A stretch of 64,000 nt of DNA from Hymenobacter polaris (GTDB taxonomy: Bacteria; Bacteroidota; Bacteroidia; Cytophagales; Hymenobacteraceae): positions 186,001 through 250,000 of the forward strand of contig NZ_JABBGH010000002.1 in the NCBI RefSeq assembly GCF_012927305.1, in the 5' to 3' direction. The notes beneath the pieces were generated by a model that saw only the letters and a list, made by a program, of their open reading frames with translations, did not search any database and had not been told where the DNA came from. Position 1 is the stretch's first letter. The number at the start of each line of letters is the position of its first letter. The position numbers were made by a program, and so were the translations under genes. Shown one piece after another: positions 7,781-16,448 of the stretch.

Positions 7781-10366
7781 ATGAAATTTTGCGTTTCGCT
7801 GCTGTTGCTGGCTTGCCTGGTGCAGAGCCGGCTGGCGGTAGCCCAACGAATTGTCATTGCGGGGCAGGTAGTAGAGGCCGCCACGGGCGAGCCCGTGCCC
7901 TTCGCGTCCATCTTCGTGCCGCGCACCTCCACCGGCATCACCGCCGACGTGGAGGGGCGCTTCAAGCTGGCGCTGGGCAGCCCGGCCGATTCGCTGGCGG
8001 CCTCGGCCCTAGGGTTTCTGCGGCTGGCCAAGCACCTGAGCGCCGACCCCACCCAAACCGTGCTGTTCCGGCTGAAGAAGGGCGGCGGCGTGGCCCTGGG
8101 CGAAGTGGTGGTGTCGTCGCGCCAGCCCGAAAACCCCGCCTGGCGCATCCTGCGCGAGGTGCAGAAGCACAAGCCCGAAAACGAGCGCACCAGCCTCACC
8201 TCGGCCGAGTTTAGCTCTTACAACCGCATCGAGGTGAGTTTGGCCGACATCCCGAAGGCCCTGGCTAACCGCAAGGTGGTGAAAGACATGCGGGCGCTAG
8301 CCGCCCGCCACGGCGCCGCCGCCGCCGCCGATGCCGACGCACCCCTGCCGCTGTTTGCCTCCGAGGTGGGCTCGAAGGTGTACGTGAAGTACGGCCCGCC
8401 CCTGCACCGGCGCGAGGACATCGAGCACAAGCAGATGCGCGGCGCCGGCCCTCGGGAGGGCTCGGTGCTGAGTCAGATGCTGGGCTCGAACTTCCAGAAC
8501 TTCGACTTCTATCCCAACTGGCAAAACATTCTGGGTAAGGACTTTGCCTCACCCATTGCGGCCGGCTGGCGCCTCACCTACGACTACGACCTGCAAGACT
8601 CGGTGCTGGTGGGGCCGGATGTGTGCTACCGCATTGGGGTAAAGCCCAAGCGCGACCACGACCTGGCCTTTACGGGCACCATCTGGATAACCAAGGAGCA
8701 CTACGCGCTGCGCCGCATCGACGTGATTGCCAGCGAGCACGCCAACCTCAACTTCGTTACCGACCTGCGCATCTTTCAGGAGCTGACCCCCCCTAGCCAG
8801 GGGCCGGGCCTGGCCCAGCGCACCCGCCTGGTGGTGGCCGTGCGCCCCGGCGACAAGCAAGCCGCCATGCGCGTGCGCTTCACCACGCTTAATTCTAATT
8901 TTGAGCGCAACGTGGCGCACGAGGGCAGCTTCTACAACCAGCCCATCGTGAACACCGTGATGGAGCCGGGCACCGACAACGAAACCAGTGGCCTGGTGAG
9001 CGGCATGCTGCGCAAAGGCGAGTCGGAGGGCTACTTCGATAAAAACCGGCCCGATACCCTGAGCTTGAGCGAGCGCCAAACTTTCGCCGTGCTCGACTCG
9101 GCCCGCGAGCTGCCCGCCGTGCGAAGCACCCTCGACTGGATTGACTTGTTCATCAACGGCTACCGCCGGGTGGGCAACCACGGCCTAATTGAGCTGGGGC
9201 CCATCATTAACACCTTTGCCTACAACAACTTCGAGGGCGCGCGCTTCCGCCTAGGGTTTCGCACCACACCGGCCTTTAGCCGCAACTGGGTGCTGCAGCC
9301 CTACGTGGCCTACGGCACCAAGGACGGCCGCTTTAAGTACGGGCTGCGGGCCAACTACATTGCCGAACGCCAGCACTGGACGGTGCTTACAGGCGAATTT
9401 CGGCACGATGTGGAGCAGTACGCGCTCCTCGACAACGACTTTTTGCCCGACAACAACCTCTTCGTAGCCGCTTCGCGCTGGGGCCGCTTTAAGGAGGGCC
9501 TACCCATTCTGCGCGACCTGGCGCTGCTAAGTGCCCAGCGCGACTTGTTCCATGGCTTCACCCAAACCGTGACGTTGCGCTACCAGAATAGCGTGCCGCA
9601 GTTTCAGGTGCGTACCCAGCCTAGGCCCGGTGGCGACCCCGACATGCTGACGCCCGAACGCCTGCACCAAACGGAGGTGGTGCTGGAGTCGCGCTACGCA
9701 CCCGACGAAAATCTGGTGCAAGCCGAAAACCGTCGTCGTGCCATCGGCCTCAAGCGTTGGCCGGTGTTCACCTTCCGCTACACCTTCGGCACTATCGACT
9801 GGTTTCGGGGCAATAACACGTACAACAAGTATAACCTGCTGATGACGCACAGCTTTTCGGCGGGTCACTTCGGGCGCCTCAACTACCGCGTCGAGGGCAG
9901 CTATATTCCGTCGGAGGTGTCGTACCTGCTACTGAAAACGCCGCTCGGCAACCAGACGCCCTTCTACAACGCTAACTCGTTTAACCTGCTCAATTACTTC
10001 GAGTTCGTGACCGACCGCTCGGTGTCGCTGCGCCTCGACCACCACTTTGAGGGCGTTATCCTGAACGCTATTCCGGGCGTGCGTAGCCTCAACTGGCGCC
10101 TAGTGGCCACGGCCAATTTTCTCTACGGCGGCCTCACCGATGCCAACAAGCTCTCGCCCATCGACGGGCGCGGCAACCAGTTTGCGCTGCCCTCGCTGGG
10201 CCGTCAGCCCTACATTGAGGCTGGCTACGGCATCGAGAATATTTTCAAATTCCTGCGGGTCGATTTCATCCACCGCATCACCTACCGCGACCAGCCGCCT
10301 ACCACGCGCGGCGGTGTGGCGCCCCCCAATTTTGGGGTGAAAGTGGGCGCACAGTTCCGGCTGTAA
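7781..10366 (+). CDS. DUF5686/carboxypeptidase-like regulatory domain outer-membrane protein
   Basis: An 861-aa outer-membrane protein typical of Bacteroidota. After a signal peptide (MKFCVSLLLLACLVQSRLAVAQ) comes a CarboxypepD_reg-like beta-sandwich of about 85 residues (IAGQVVEAATGEPVPFASIFV, with ITADVEGRF), then the DUF5686 region containing AWRILREVQKHKPEN and EFSSYNRIEVSL, and a C-terminal beta-barrel of alternating aromatic strands ending in FGVKVGAQFRL, with a terminal aromatic/hydrophobic residue pair suited to BAM recognition. The function is unknown; DUF5686 proteins are often grouped with TonB-dependent-like receptors. It stands alone and is followed by a strong terminator. The 189 bp before it hold no further gene. 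Confidence 0.85.
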   Translation: MKFCVSLLLLACLVQSRLAVAQRIVIAGQVVEAATGEPVPFASIFVPRTSTGITADVEGRFKLALGSPADSLAASALGFLRLAKHLSADPTQTVLFRLKKGGGVALGEVVVSSRQPENPAWRILREVQKHKPENERTSLTSAEFSSYNRIEVSLADIPKALANRKVVKDMRALAARHGAAAAADADAPLPLFASEVGSKVYVKYGPPLHRREDIEHKQMRGAGPREGSVLSQMLGSNFQNFDFYPNWQNILGKDFASPIAAGWRLTYDYDLQDSVLVGPDVCYRIGVKPKRDHDLAFTGTIWITKEHYALRRIDVIASEHANLNFVTDLRIFQELTPPSQGPGLAQRTRLVVAVRPGDKQAAMRVRFTTLNSNFERNVAHEGSFYNQPIVNTVMEPGTDNETSGLVSGMLRKGESEGYFDKNRPDTLSLSERQTFAVLDSARELPAVRSTLDWIDLFINGYRRVGNHGLIELGPIINTFAYNNFEGARFRLGFRTTPAFSRNWVLQPYVAYGTKDGRFKYGLRANYIAERQHWTVLTGEFRHDVEQYALLDNDFLPDNNLFVAASRWGRFKEGLPILRDLALLSAQRDLFHGFTQTVTLRYQNSVPQFQVRTQPRPGGDPDMLTPERLHQTEVVLESRYAPDENLVQAENRRRAIGLKRWPVFTFRYTFGTIDWFRGNNTYNKYNLLMTHSFSAGHFGRLNYRVEGSYIPSEVSYLLLKTPLGNQTPFYNANSFNLLNYFEFVTDRSVSLRLDHHFEGVILNAIPGVRSLNWRLVATANFLYGGLTDANKLSPIDGRGNQFALPSLGRQPYIEAGYGIENIFKFLRVDFIHRITYRDQPPTTRGGVAPPNFGVKVGAQFRL

Positions 10367-10387
10367 GGGCCCTAGGGCAAGGGCAGT

Positions 10388-10427
10388 AAAAAAGGCGGCC
10401 GAAGCAATTGCTTCGGCCGCCTTTTTT
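10388..10427. terminator. Bidirectional intrinsic terminator, perfect palindrome
   Basis: An exact palindrome: AAAAAAGGCGGCCGAAGCAA facing TTGCTTCGGCCGCCTTTTTT, with no unpaired loop bases beyond the turn. It separates the DUF5686 gene from the minus-strand tRNA-Arg and HD-PycTM gene, serving both directions. Confidence 0.9.
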
Positions 10428-10462
10428 ATTTAAAAGCTCAAGCTTTATTAAAGGTAACTATG

Positions 10463-10534
10463 TAGCCACGAGCAGATTCGAACTGCTATCAAGCGTTTAG
10501 GAAACGCCTATTCTATCCCTTGAACTACGCAGCC
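10463..10534 (-). tRNA. tRNA-Arg (anticodon CCT)
   Basis: On the minus strand the sequence folds as a 72-nt tRNA: D stem GTTC/GAAT, anticodon stem GGCGT/ACGCT with loop TTCCTAA (anticodon CCT, reading AGG), and T arm AGCAG-TTCGAAT-CTGCT. The acceptor GGCTGCG pairs with CGTGGCT but with three G-U wobbles. No CCA is encoded after discriminator A. Confidence 0.88.
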
Positions 10535-10566
10535 ATTCCGTAAAAATACGCTACTTAGCGCAGTCA

Positions 10567-11868
10567 CTACATCTTATACGCCAATACAATCAAAAACGAA
10601 AGCGTAGTGAGGATGAGGCCTACCATGAAGATGGAATAGCTTACGCGCAGCAGCTTGTACTTGCGGTCGAGCACTTCGCCCAGGTAGTACACGTCAGTTA
10701 CCATGTTGTTGTAGAGCATATCTTTCTGGCGCATCAGCTCGCGCATCCCTTCTTGGAAGTGCTGAAGACTGAGCTTGGTGAACTGCCCGAAAAAGAGCAG
10801 GTTAACGCGGCGGTTAGTGGCGATTTCGGGGTTGCGCTTCAGCCACTTGAAACTCGTGACGTCGGGTTGGGCCGACAGGATGGCCGACGTGACCGAGGCC
10901 AGCGCCGTGAGTAGCAAAATGCCCATGGGCACGGCCAGAATGGGGTTACGCGTGAAGCTGGTGCCACCCGTGGGCGCCAGCACCGACGACTTGGCCCCCA
11001 GGTAGGTGATAATCACCGACATGATAACCGCGTTAAGCGAAATCATCATGCTGGCTTTCTTGTCGGCCATGTCGCTCAGCTTCATGTGGTTGGAGTACAT
11101 AGTGCGGAACATGGTTTCGATGCCGCGCTTGGGCTGGGCAAAGGTGTCGACCTGCTCCTTCTCCTTCTTCTTGGCCTTTTTCTCGGCCTTTTTGAGGTGG
11201 TCGCGCTGGTCCTCGATGTTGGCCTTGAGCGCCTTTTTATAGCGCTCCTTGCCCACTTCCGACTGGTACTTGTGGGCCAGCATGAAGGTGAGCTGCAGCT
11301 CGGCCCAGTCGGGGGTGCTGTACGACTTGTCGAGGGCCAGCTCCCACTCGGTGCGGATAAGCTCGGCGCGGGCGCGGTAGTCGTCGGCAGCCAGGTTGCT
11401 CATGTCGGCATCCACCATCATTTTCTCCAGCTCGGTGGTGGCTAGTTCGTTGCGGTGGGTAGCCCGGATGAGGTTCTTAATCAGCTTAATGCGCGCCGTC
11501 CCTATGCCCTTTTCTTGCAGCCAGGCTTCGGCGCGGGCTTGGCTCTTGTACTCGTGCCCGTCGTAGGTATCGAGGTAGCCCGAGTCGTGAAACCAGGCGG
11601 CCAGCAGCAGGTTTTCGGTGTCTTCGGCGCTCAGCTTGGCGGCGTCGGCCAGGCTGTGGGCCTGCTTCACCACGTACTGGGTGTGGGCCAGGGTGTGGTA
11701 GGTAAGGCACGGGTCGAGGCCGGCGGGCAGTAGCTTTTCGAGGTAGGCCTGCGCCTGCTGCACCAGCGCCGACGGTTCGGAGCGGGGAGCCTTCGCGGAT
11801 TTAGCTTCCGCCGGCAGGGCGGTAGGCTCGGTGGTGGCGGGCTCGGCCGGTAGGGTAGTAGTAGCCAT
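10567..11868 (-). CDS. HD phosphohydrolase fused to PycTM (DUF5706) membrane effector domain
   Basis: A 433-aa two-part protein. Residues about 50-190 are an HD-superfamily metal-dependent phosphohydrolase with YHTLAHTQYVV and LLAAWFHDSGY supplying the metal-binding H...HD. A Lys/Glu-rich coiled segment follows (about 215-245). The C-terminal 170 residues match the DUF5706/PycTM membrane module: DKKASMMISLNAVIMSVIIT (TM1), NPILAVPMGILLLTALAS (TM2), LLFFGQFTKLSLQHF, YYLGEVLDRKYKLLRVSY and a last TM helix. PycTM is the membrane-disrupting effector domain of Pycsar anti-phage systems, activated there by cyclic pyrimidine nucleotides. No nucleotide cyclase is adjacent, so a defence role is uncertain. 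ATG 11868 was preferred to the TTG at 11892. Confidence 0.85.
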   Translation of the reverse strand: MATTTLPAEPATTEPTALPAEAKSAKAPRSEPSALVQQAQAYLEKLLPAGLDPCLTYHTLAHTQYVVKQAHSLADAAKLSAEDTENLLLAAWFHDSGYLDTYDGHEYKSQARAEAWLQEKGIGTARIKLIKNLIRATHRNELATTELEKMMVDADMSNLAADDYRARAELIRTEWELALDKSYSTPDWAELQLTFMLAHKYQSEVGKERYKKALKANIEDQRDHLKKAEKKAKKKEKEQVDTFAQPKRGIETMFRTMYSNHMKLSDMADKKASMMISLNAVIMSVIITYLGAKSSVLAPTGGTSFTRNPILAVPMGILLLTALASVTSAILSAQPDVTSFKWLKRNPEIATNRRVNLLFFGQFTKLSLQHFQEGMRELMRQKDMLYNNMVTDVYYLGEVLDRKYKLLRVSYSIFMVGLILTTLSFLIVLAYKM

Positions 11869-11957
11869 ATTCAACGCAAGAAACAACGGCAACCGGGTAA
11901 GTGGTTCGGCCCTTTCAACGCGGCCCGGCCGGTGCGGGTTGGTGCAGCCTAGGGGGT

Positions 11958-12000
11958 GCGGCCGGCCCTAGGGCGCCCGGTGTGCCCCAGGGCCGGCCGC
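11958..12000. other. GC-rich hairpin in the divergent 303-bp gap 11869-12171
   Basis: GCGGCCGGCCCT (11958-11969) and AGGGCCGGCCGC (11989-12000) pair perfectly over 12 bp. The gap separates divergent genes and carries three CCTAGG sites, one inside this hairpin. A weak promoter candidate (TTG at 12139, TAATTTTA at 12159) lies so close to the ATG at 12172 that the transcript would be almost leaderless. Nothing else is recognisable. Confidence 0.4.
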
Positions 12001-12171
12001 CAGCCAGCAACTGCCTGGTGGCGTGCGGCTTGGGGCGCTAAGTTAACCCTACGGCCGAGCTTTGCGTAGCAGCGCCTTGCGCAGCTGAGCCGGCCCCGGC
12101 TTGGCGTGGCCTGGAGGCCCTAGGGGCGCTTGCCTATTTGCGCCGTGCTGGTGTAGCGTAATTTTATCCTT

Positions 12172-15100
12172 ATGATGCTTTTTTACCGCCTGGTTTTCTG
12201 CCTGGGCCTGCTTGCTTCGTTGCCGCTTATTGCCCACGCCCAACTAGAAGAGTTGGGCGAAGCCGGCGAATCGGAGTTTAATCCCCCCGCCAGCTACAAG
12301 CCCAACTACCGCGGTAAGGCGCGGGGCTGGGAAAAAAACCTGCCGCCCGACTCGACTCGCATTCGCTACTCGGTGTTTCTGATTGGCGACGTGGGCAGCC
12401 CGATTCTGGTCGATAGGGGAGGGGAGCCGTCGCTCAATTTTTTGCACCAGCAGCTGCTGGCGGCCGGCCGCCGCAGCGCCACCGTGTACCTGGGCGATAA
12501 TATTTACAACCAGGGCATGCCGCCCACCGACGCCTACGACCGCAAAACGGCCGAAGCGCGCCTGCGCGCCCAGCTCGACGTGTTTCGGGGTACCAAGGGC
12601 GAGAAGTACATGGTGCCCGGCAACCACGACTGGATTCAGGGCATCAAGGGCGGGGCCGAGCAAATGAAGCGCGAGCAGGACTACGCCGAGTACTACCTGG
12701 CCAGCGACTCGGCGGCCTTTGCCTACACCGGCGATTTTATCGTGCCACGCGGCAGCTGCTCGGGGCCCTACGAAATCCGGCTGCGCGACGATTTGGTGAT
12801 GATTGCCCTCGACTCGCAGTGGTTCTTGACCGACCCGGCCAACCGGCCCGTGGGCGACGCCTGCGGGGCCAGCACCCCCGACGAGGCCTTTGCGCAAATC
12901 GAGCAGATTATCAAGGACAACCAGGACAAGCACATCCTGCTGGTGGCCCACCACCCCATGTACTCGGATGGCATTCACGGCGGCTACTTCACGTTTGCCG
13001 ACCACGTGTTTCCGCTCAGTATCGTGAGCAAGTACGCCTATTTGCCGCTGCCCATTATCGGCTCTATTTACCCCCTGGCGCGCATGTACGGCGGTATTGC
13101 CCAAGACATTGCGGCGCCCGTGTACCAGGCCTACCGCAAGGGGCTGCTCGACATTATGGCGCGTTACCCCAACATTATTTACGCCAACGGGCACGAGCAC
13201 AACCTGCAATACTTCGAGAATCCCGACGTGCAGGGCTACTTCATCACCAGCGGCTCGGGCTGCAAAACCCAGCACGTGAAGCCCGGCGCGGGCGGCGACG
13301 CGCTGTTCTCGGACAAGGAGAAGGGCCTGGCCAAGCTCAACTACTACGACGACGGCCAGGTGTGGGTGGAGTACCTGGTGCCCAACGACGCTGACCAGGG
13401 CAAAACCGCCCGCCGCGTGTATCGCCAGCAGGTGTACGATAAGCTGAGCCGGGGCCGCGCCACGGTGGCTACCACCGGGCCGGGCGCCCCCGTCAGCCCC
13501 CTCAAGCCCGACGCGGGCCCCGTGCAGGGCACCCGCGCCCCAGCCAATACCAAGCAAACCCGCCGGGGCAAGCAAAGCAAGGACGACCTGGAAACCGCCG
13601 CCGCCCGCGCCGCCGGCCTACCCACCGGCGCCCCGGTAGTTACCTCTACCGCCCGGCGCCCCAACTACCGCGACAGCGTGGTAGTAACGGCCGTAAACCC
13701 CGCCTACAACCAGCACGGCAAGTTTCACGACTGGCTGCTGGGCCGCCACTACCGCGCCGAGTGGGCCACGCCGGTGGCCTTTCCGGTGCTCGACATCAAG
13801 ACGGCCGAGGGCGGGCTGATTCCCTACAAAGTGGGCGGCGGCAAGCAAACCGCTTCGCTGAAGGTGCGCAACGAGGACGGCCGCTACTTCACGGTGCGCG
13901 GCATCGACAAAGACCCCACTGCCGTGCTGCCCGCGGGCTTCCGCACCGGGCTGGCCCTGGCCGTGCTGCAAGACCAGATTTCGGCCCAGCACCCCTACGC
14001 CTCGTTTGTGCTGCCCCCGCTGGCCACGGCGGCGGGCATCCTGCACACCAGTCCGCGCCGGGTATTTATTCCTAACGACCCGGCCCTAGGGCAGTACCAG
14101 CAGCGCTTTGCCAACACGCCGGCCGCGCTCGAAGAAGACGCCAAGGGCAACCAGGACATGGACGAAGCGCTGGGCTACAGCAAGAAGCTGGTAAGCACCG
14201 ACAAGCTGCTGGAAGAGCTGCTGCAAGACAACGACAACCGCGTGGACCAGTCGGCCTTTGCCCGCTCGCGCCTGTTTGATATGTGGATTGGCGACTGGGA
14301 CCGCCACGAAGACCAGTGGCGCTGGGCCCAGCGCAAAACCAAGGACGGCGACAAGGTATTTACGGCCGTGCCCGAAGACCGCGACATTGCCTTCTTCTCG
14401 GGCGACGGGGTATTGCCCTCGCTGATTTCCAAGAAGTTCGCGGTGCGCAACTTCCAGAACTTCGGCTATACCTACGGCGACTACAAGGGCCTCAACCAAA
14501 CCGGCCTCAGCAACGACCGCTTGTACTTGAGCGCCGTCACGCGCGCGGAGTGGATAAAGCAGGCCGAGATTATGAAAAGCCTGCTGACCGATGAGGTGAT
14601 TGAGAAGGCTTTTGCCGAAAAGTGGCCCAAGCAGATTTACGCCGAACACGGGGCCGAGATTGTGGCCAAGCTGAAGAGCCGCCGCGCCCTGCTGCCCGAC
14701 GTGGCCGGCAAGTACGCCGACCTGCTGGCCGACATCGTGGAGGTGCGCGGCTCGCAGAAAAACGAGCAATTCACCGTGACGCGCCTGCCCGACCACCAGA
14801 CGCGGGTGGTGATGCAGAAAATCAGCAAGAAAGGCCAGCTCACTAAAGTGCTCTACGACCGCACCTTCGACCGCAAAACCGACGAGATTCGCCTCTACGG
14901 CATTGCCGGCGAGGATGTGTACCACCTAAGCGGCGACGAGCACCAGGGCCACAAGATTCGCATCATTGGCGGCATTGGGCACGATACCATCATCGACGAT
15001 TCGCGGGTGGCGGGCTTCCGGCACCGCACCCAGGTTTACGACGCCGACACGGGCAACGTCATCCGCAACCTGCGCGGCGAGGCCCGCCTGCGCCTGCAAG

Positions 15101-16287
15101 ACGGCATTGAGGTGAGCCGCTACGACCACCCACATCGCTTTGACCTCAAGGACTACCGCCTCAACTACACCGGCCCGGCACTGTTCTTCGGCTACAACAT
15201 CGACGATGGCGTGCTCATCGGCGGCGGCGTCACGCACCGGCGCTACGCCTTCCGGCGCGAGCCCTTTGGTTCGGAGCAAACCCTGACGGCCAACTACGCG
15301 CCCGCCCGCGAGGCCTACAATATTCGCTACAGCGGGCAGTTTACGAGCGTGTTTGGGGGTAAAACCGACTTGCACGTGGCCTCGCAGTACTACGGCCCGC
15401 AGTTGCTCTACAACTTCTTCGGCATCGGCAACAACACCCAGAATTACGCCGTGGATGGCCACGACGAGATTAGCAACCGCTCGGTCAACAGCGCCTACCG
15501 CGTGCGCTTCGACCGCTTCTACGTGGCGCCCACCTTCGAGCAGAAGCTATTTACCTTCGGCAAAATCGGCTTTGGCCCGCAGTACGACCGGTTTCGGGTC
15601 GAGCAGTCGCCCCTAGGGTCGGTTATTGCCGATAGCATCAACGCCAACGGTAGCCGGCCGGGCCCGCGCTACCAAAACCAGCGCTTCGGCATCCGGCAGT
15701 CTGATTTCCAGGCCAACAACTACCTGGGCGCGCTACTCTACATCGACTTCGGGGCCCAGTCGAGCCCCAAGGACCCGCGCATCGGTATTCAGTGGCACAA
15801 CGAGTTTCAGTACAACTTTCAACTTGACCGCGAGCGCCTGACTTACGGCCGCTTCGCTACCGAGCTGAAAGCCTACCTCACGCCCAACTTCCCCTTCCGC
15901 CTCACCTACGCTGGCCGCGTGGGCTGGATGCACAATATTGGCGACTACCGCTTTTACCAGGCCAACACCCTAGGGGGCACCACCAACCTACGGGGCTACC
16001 GCCGCACGCGCTTCGCGGGCCGCGACGTGCTCTACGGCAACTTCGAGGCCCGCCTGCACCTCTTCAAGTACAACGCCTACCTCTTCCCCGGCACCTTCGG
16101 CGTGCTGGGCCTAGCCGACGTGGGCCGCGTGTACTCGGGCAACGACACGCGCACCGGCCTCGACGCGTTCCACACCGGCTTCGGCGGCGGCGTATTCACC
16201 AACATCCTCGACCAAACAGTTATCAACGTCACGTACTCGGTAGGCGAGGAGCGGCTGGTGTTTGTGGGGTTCGACTTCCTGTTTTAA
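12172..16287 (+). CDS. Giant fusion: calcineurin-like phosphoesterase, kinase-like middle region, BamA/TamA-type outer-membrane barrel
   Basis: A 1371-aa exported protein. After a signal peptide ending LIAHAQ, residues about 60-370 are a metallophosphoesterase: GDVGSP, LGDNIYN (Asp109), PGNHDW (Asn151-His152), AHHPMYSD and NGHEHNLQ, a complete set of metal ligands. A Pro/Thr/Lys-rich linker follows (about 430-500). The middle region (about 510-960) contains MWIGDWDRHEDQW (Asp710-Arg-His) and PEDRDIAFF (Asp738), reminiscent of catalytic and metal-binding motifs of HipA/FAM20-type kinase-like folds. The last ~350 residues are a surface-antigen-type barrel (TTNLRGYRRTRFAGRDVLYG, ending VGFDFLF). 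Homologues of this layout exist in Bacteroidota as metallophosphoesterase/BamA-family proteins; substrate unknown. Confidence 0.85.
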   Translation: MMLFYRLVFCLGLLASLPLIAHAQLEELGEAGESEFNPPASYKPNYRGKARGWEKNLPPDSTRIRYSVFLIGDVGSPILVDRGGEPSLNFLHQQLLAAGRRSATVYLGDNIYNQGMPPTDAYDRKTAEARLRAQLDVFRGTKGEKYMVPGNHDWIQGIKGGAEQMKREQDYAEYYLASDSAAFAYTGDFIVPRGSCSGPYEIRLRDDLVMIALDSQWFLTDPANRPVGDACGASTPDEAFAQIEQIIKDNQDKHILLVAHHPMYSDGIHGGYFTFADHVFPLSIVSKYAYLPLPIIGSIYPLARMYGGIAQDIAAPVYQAYRKGLLDIMARYPNIIYANGHEHNLQYFENPDVQGYFITSGSGCKTQHVKPGAGGDALFSDKEKGLAKLNYYDDGQVWVEYLVPNDADQGKTARRVYRQQVYDKLSRGRATVATTGPGAPVSPLKPDAGPVQGTRAPANTKQTRRGKQSKDDLETAAARAAGLPTGAPVVTSTARRPNYRDSVVVTAVNPAYNQHGKFHDWLLGRHYRAEWATPVAFPVLDIKTAEGGLIPYKVGGGKQTASLKVRNEDGRYFTVRGIDKDPTAVLPAGFRTGLALAVLQDQISAQHPYASFVLPPLATAAGILHTSPRRVFIPNDPALGQYQQRFANTPAALEEDAKGNQDMDEALGYSKKLVSTDKLLEELLQDNDNRVDQSAFARSRLFDMWIGDWDRHEDQWRWAQRKTKDGDKVFTAVPEDRDIAFFSGDGVLPSLISKKFAVRNFQNFGYTYGDYKGLNQTGLSNDRLYLSAVTRAEWIKQAEIMKSLLTDEVIEKAFAEKWPKQIYAEHGAEIVAKLKSRRALLPDVAGKYADLLADIVEVRGSQKNEQFTVTRLPDHQTRVVMQKISKKGQLTKVLYDRTFDRKTDEIRLYGIAGEDVYHLSGDEHQGHKIRIIGGIGHDTIIDDSRVAGFRHRTQVYDADTGNVIRNLRGEARLRLQDGIEVSRYDHPHRFDLKDYRLNYTGPALFFGYNIDDGVLIGGGVTHRRYAFRREPFGSEQTLTANYAPAREAYNIRYSGQFTSVFGGKTDLHVASQYYGPQLLYNFFGIGNNTQNYAVDGHDEISNRSVNSAYRVRFDRFYVAPTFEQKLFTFGKIGFGPQYDRFRVEQSPLGSVIADSINANGSRPGPRYQNQRFGIRQSDFQANNYLGALLYIDFGAQSSPKDPRIGIQWHNEFQYNFQLDRERLTYGRFATELKAYLTPNFPFRLTYAGRVGWMHNIGDYRFYQANTLGGTTNLRGYRRTRFAGRDVLYGNFEARLHLFKYNAYLFPGTFGVLGLADVGRVYSGNDTRTGLDAFHTGFGGGVFTNILDQTVINVTYSVGEERLVFVGFDFLF

Positions 16288-16313
16288 GGCCCTAGGGGCC
16301 CTAGCTTGCTGCT

Positions 16314-16380
16314 AGCCCCGGCGTTTTCCGCGCACACCGCTTCGGCCAACCAAAGCACGGCGCGCGGGAACGCCGGGGCT
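16314..16380 (+). terminator. Long hairpin, probable terminator
   Basis: AGCCCCGGCGTT (from 16314) pairs with AACGCCGGGGCT (to 16380), extended inward by imperfect TCCGCGC/GCGCGGG pairing, and is followed by TATT. It lies between the giant phosphoesterase gene and the metalloprotease gene, both on the plus strand. Confidence 0.65.
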
Positions 16381-16448
16381 TATTGCATTTATCATTTATT
16401 CTTCATAACTAGGTACTTCTATTTCCCTATTCCCACGCCTGCACTCGC

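Noticed and set aside
10567-11868. A complete Pycsar system
   Set aside because: Only the effector-type domain is present; no uridylate or cytidylate cyclase gene is adjacent.
12244-13575. 443-aa minus-strand open frame opposite the giant phosphoesterase gene
   Set aside because: It lies wholly within a well-supported plus-strand gene with full catalytic motifs; the translation is Val/Gly/His-rich low complexity, typical of antisense frames in GC-rich DNA.
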